From CAVUAF01 sp963739375 (lineage in GTDB: Bacteria > Acidobacteriota > Terriglobia > Terriglobales > Acidobacteriaceae): a stretch of 64,000 nt of DNA. The position numbers and the translations under genes were made by a program. The stretch lies in assembly GCA_963739375.1 (NCBI GenBank), contig CAVUAF010000018.1, forward strand, positions 310,001 through 374,000, in the 5' to 3' direction. This document shows positions 62,195 to 64,000 of this stretch, one piece after another. Under the pieces are notes generated by a model. It had not been told where the DNA came from, did no database searches, and worked only from the letters and a program-made list of their open reading frames with translations. The first letter of the stretch is position 1; each line of letters starts with the position of its first letter.

Positions 62195-63637
62195 ATGAGC
62201 AATGCGGCGGTAGTTTCCACCGAACTGACCGGCTTCCTGCTTGACGGGGAATTCATCCGCGAGGGAGACCCGGAACCGATTCACGCGCCGTACGACGGGA
62301 AAGTCATCGCCACCGTCGCGCGCGCCTCGCGCCCGCATCTGGAGCGCGCCATCGCGGCGGCGGTCCGCGCCTTCGAGATCACGCGCAAGCTCCCGGCGTT
62401 TGAGCGGCAGCGCGTGCTGCGCGAAGTGGCGCGCACGGTCGCGGAGCGGCGCGAAGAATTCGCTCGCGCCCTGGCGCAGGAGGCGGGCAAGCCCATCAAG
62501 GTGGCGCGCGTCGAGGTGGACCGCTGCATCTTCACCTTCACTGTGGCGGCGGAAGAGGCCACGCGCATCTACGGCGAGTACCTGCCACTCGACATGCAGG
62601 AGATGGCGCGCGGACGCTGGGGGCTGGTGCGGCATTTCCCGCTGGGCCCGATTGCGGCCATCACACCCTTTAATTTTCCCTTGAACCTGGTGGCCCACAA
62701 GCTGGCGCCGGCGATCGCCGCGGGATGTACGGTGGTGCTGAAGCCCGCGTCGCAAACGCCGCTCAGCGCCCTGCTGCTCGCGGAAGCCGTGCAGAAAGCG
62801 GGTTGGCCGGCGGGCGCGCTCAACGTCCTGCCCCTCCGCAGCCAGGACGCGGCGCCCCTGGTGCAGGACGACCGGCTCAAGCTCCTCACCTTCACCGGCA
62901 GCTCCGTCGTCGGCTGGCAACTCAAGCAGCAGGCAGGGAAGAAGCGGGTGGCGCTGGAACTGGGCGGCAACGCCGGCGTCATCATCCATCACGATGCCGA
63001 CCTGCGCTACGCGGTGGAGCGTTGCGTGGCCGGCGGCTTCAGCTTCGCCGGGCAGAGTTGCATCTCGGTGCAGCGCATCCTGGTCCATCGCCAGGTGTAC
63101 GAGGATTTCGTCGCTGCCCTCGTCGCCGCGGTCAAGAAACTCAAGGTCGGCGATCCGCTCGATGAAGCCACCGACGTTGGCCCGCTGATCCGCGAAGCGG
63201 ATGCGGTCCGCGCCGCGGAATGGATCAACGAGGCCGTCGGCCGGGGCGCCAGGGTGATGTGCGGCGGCCGGCGGCAGGGCGCGGTGCTGGAGCCCACCGT
63301 ACTCACCGGCACCACCCCGGACATGCGCGTCAACTGCGAAGAGGTGTTCGCGCCTCTGGTCACGGTGGAACCCTACGACGAGTTCGCGGACGCGGTCGCC
63401 CGCGTCAACGACTCACTCTACGGCCTGCAGGCCGGCCTCTTCACCCACGACGCGCGCCTCATCTTCCGCGCCTACGAGGAGTTGCAGGTCGGCGGCGTGG
63501 TCGCCGGCGATGTCCCCACCTTCCGCATCGACCACATGCCCTACGGCGGCACCAAGGACAGCGGCACCGGCCGCGAAGGCCTGCGCTACGCCATTGAGGA
63601 GATGACCGAACGCAAGCTGCTGGTGATCAACCTGTGA
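62195..63637 (+). CDS. NAD(P)-dependent aldehyde dehydrogenase
   Basis: A 480-residue soluble aldehyde dehydrogenase oxidising an unknown aldehyde to acid. Catalytic Cys289 is in FAGQSCISVQRI and the general base Glu255 in VALELGGNAGVI. The NAD-binding FTGSSVVGWQL, the AITPFNFPLNLVAHK segment (catalytic Asn) and the C-terminal PYGGTKDSGTGREG are complete. It groups by motif with lactaldehyde/succinate-semialdehyde-like enzymes. GAAGG lies about 12 nt before ATG 62195. Confidence 0.95.
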   Translation: MSNAAVVSTELTGFLLDGEFIREGDPEPIHAPYDGKVIATVARASRPHLERAIAAAVRAFEITRKLPAFERQRVLREVARTVAERREEFARALAQEAGKPIKVARVEVDRCIFTFTVAAEEATRIYGEYLPLDMQEMARGRWGLVRHFPLGPIAAITPFNFPLNLVAHKLAPAIAAGCTVVLKPASQTPLSALLLAEAVQKAGWPAGALNVLPLRSQDAAPLVQDDRLKLLTFTGSSVVGWQLKQQAGKKRVALELGGNAGVIIHHDADLRYAVERCVAGGFSFAGQSCISVQRILVHRQVYEDFVAALVAAVKKLKVGDPLDEATDVGPLIREADAVRAAEWINEAVGRGARVMCGGRRQGAVLEPTVLTGTTPDMRVNCEEVFAPLVTVEPYDEFADAVARVNDSLYGLQAGLFTHDARLIFRAYEELQVGGVVAGDVPTFRIDHMPYGGTKDSGTGREGLRYAIEEMTERKLLVINL

Positions 63638-63671
63638 AGGGACTGGGTCGTCGGGTCGCTGCTGGTGTCGC

Positions 63672-64000
63672 TCAGAAGTGCTCGCGCAGGTCGCGGAAGC
63701 GCTCCACGCGCAGCAGCCGCCCGTGCGGGCTGGCAATCCCAACCTCTTCGTGCTCCAGGATCCACGTGTTGTCGTGCGGCACGAAGACGGCGTTGAGGCC
63801 GGCGCGCAGTGCAGGGTTGATGTCCGACTTCGGGCTGTTCCCCACCATCCACGTGCTGTCGGCCGGCAGCCCGTATTTGCCCACGATTTCGCCGTAGGTT
63901 TGCGGGTCTTTCTCCGCCACGATCTCCACCGCCGCAAAATACTCCTTCAAGCCGGAGCGCTCGATCTTCCCGGTCTGCTCGGCGATGTTCCCCTTGGTCA
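63672..64000 (-). CDS. HAD-family hydrolase, C-terminal part (runs off window)
   Basis: The visible 108 codons cover the second half of a haloacid-dehalogenase-type phosphatase. TKGN (motif II, just inside the window edge) is followed by the motif III lysine (VAEKDPQTYGEIVGKYG) and motif IV MVGNSPKSDINPALRAGLNAVFVPHD with its paired acidic residue. The motif I aspartates lie beyond the right edge. The substrate cannot be told. It converges on the aldehyde dehydrogenase. Confidence 0.88.
   Translation of the reverse strand, partial: TKGNIAEQTGKIERSGLKEYFAAVEIVAEKDPQTYGEIVGKYGLPADSTWMVGNSPKSDINPALRAGLNAVFVPHDNTWILEHEEVGIASPHGRLLRVERFRDLREHF

Overview
The window is a GC-rich (visibly about two-thirds G+C) bacterial chromosome segment packed with housekeeping genes on both strands. 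It carries no rRNA, tRNA, CRISPR array or prophage that I could find. The gene set points to Acidobacteriota, probably the Terriglobia/Koribacter side: a DUF1501/DUF1800 secreted pair, PEP-CTERM and Tat-exported proteins, several secreted S9/M16 peptidases, an IF3-L35-L20-PheST operon next to rpsU, and intergenic DNA full of word-iterated palindromes. This is inference from gene content and style, not from a marker phylogeny.

Layout. 1-9.0 kb: lpdA (partial), hemB, mutS2, a lactonase-like hydrolase, a BrkB-type membrane protein, cspA and a membrane sensor kinase. 9.2-12.3 kb: secreted proteins of unknown role, a ferredoxin-NADP reductase-like flavoprotein and a stand-alone histidine-kinase dimerisation-like protein. 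12.3-19.0 kb: a minus-strand fatty-acid beta-oxidation operon fadN-fadA-fadE. A palindrome matching the Bacillus FadR operator lies in its putative promoter, and a MazEF-like toxin-antitoxin module with its own promoter sits between fadN and fadA. 19.1-26.6 kb: Nudix hydrolase, aspS, trpE, an S9 peptidase and trpG. 26.9-29.7 kb: hisS and a gamma-carbonic anhydrase divergent from rpsU, with a perfect parS-like centromere site between them, then a zinc-ribbon protein. 29.8-36.8 kb: mtaB, an IS200-like (RAYT-type) transposase flanked by inverted palindromes, then infC-rpmI-rplT-pheS-pheT. 37-45.6 kb: M16 peptidase, Tat-exported aminotransferase, DUF1223 protein, tyrA, an orphan nuoB, a Rieske ferredoxin and a large secreted protein. 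45.6-64 kb: DUF1501/DUF1800, an HD-GYP phosphodiesterase, a fused FAD/Fe-S dehydrogenase, a second S9 peptidase, lactate permease, a PEP-CTERM protein, msrPQ, a broken phosphoesterase, an aldehyde dehydrogenase and a HAD hydrolase.

The most unusual layer is repetitive. Several families of short palindromes and word-iterated inverted repeats fill intergenic gaps. Some lie inside apparent operons (infC/rpmI, pheS/pheT, msrP/msrQ, fadA/fadE, nuoB/Rieske). Others lie in frame inside coding genes (mutS2, fadN twice, mtaB, pheT, tyrA, lctP), always in linkers. One family flanks the RAYT-like transposase and may be mobilised by it. Separately, many genes have a TANNNT box ending 6-9 nt before the start codon, suggesting frequent leaderless transcription.

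Three genes (fadE, the first S9 peptidase and the M16 peptidase) carry about ten single-base indels in total while their reading content is otherwise well conserved. Sequencing or assembly error is the simplest explanation.
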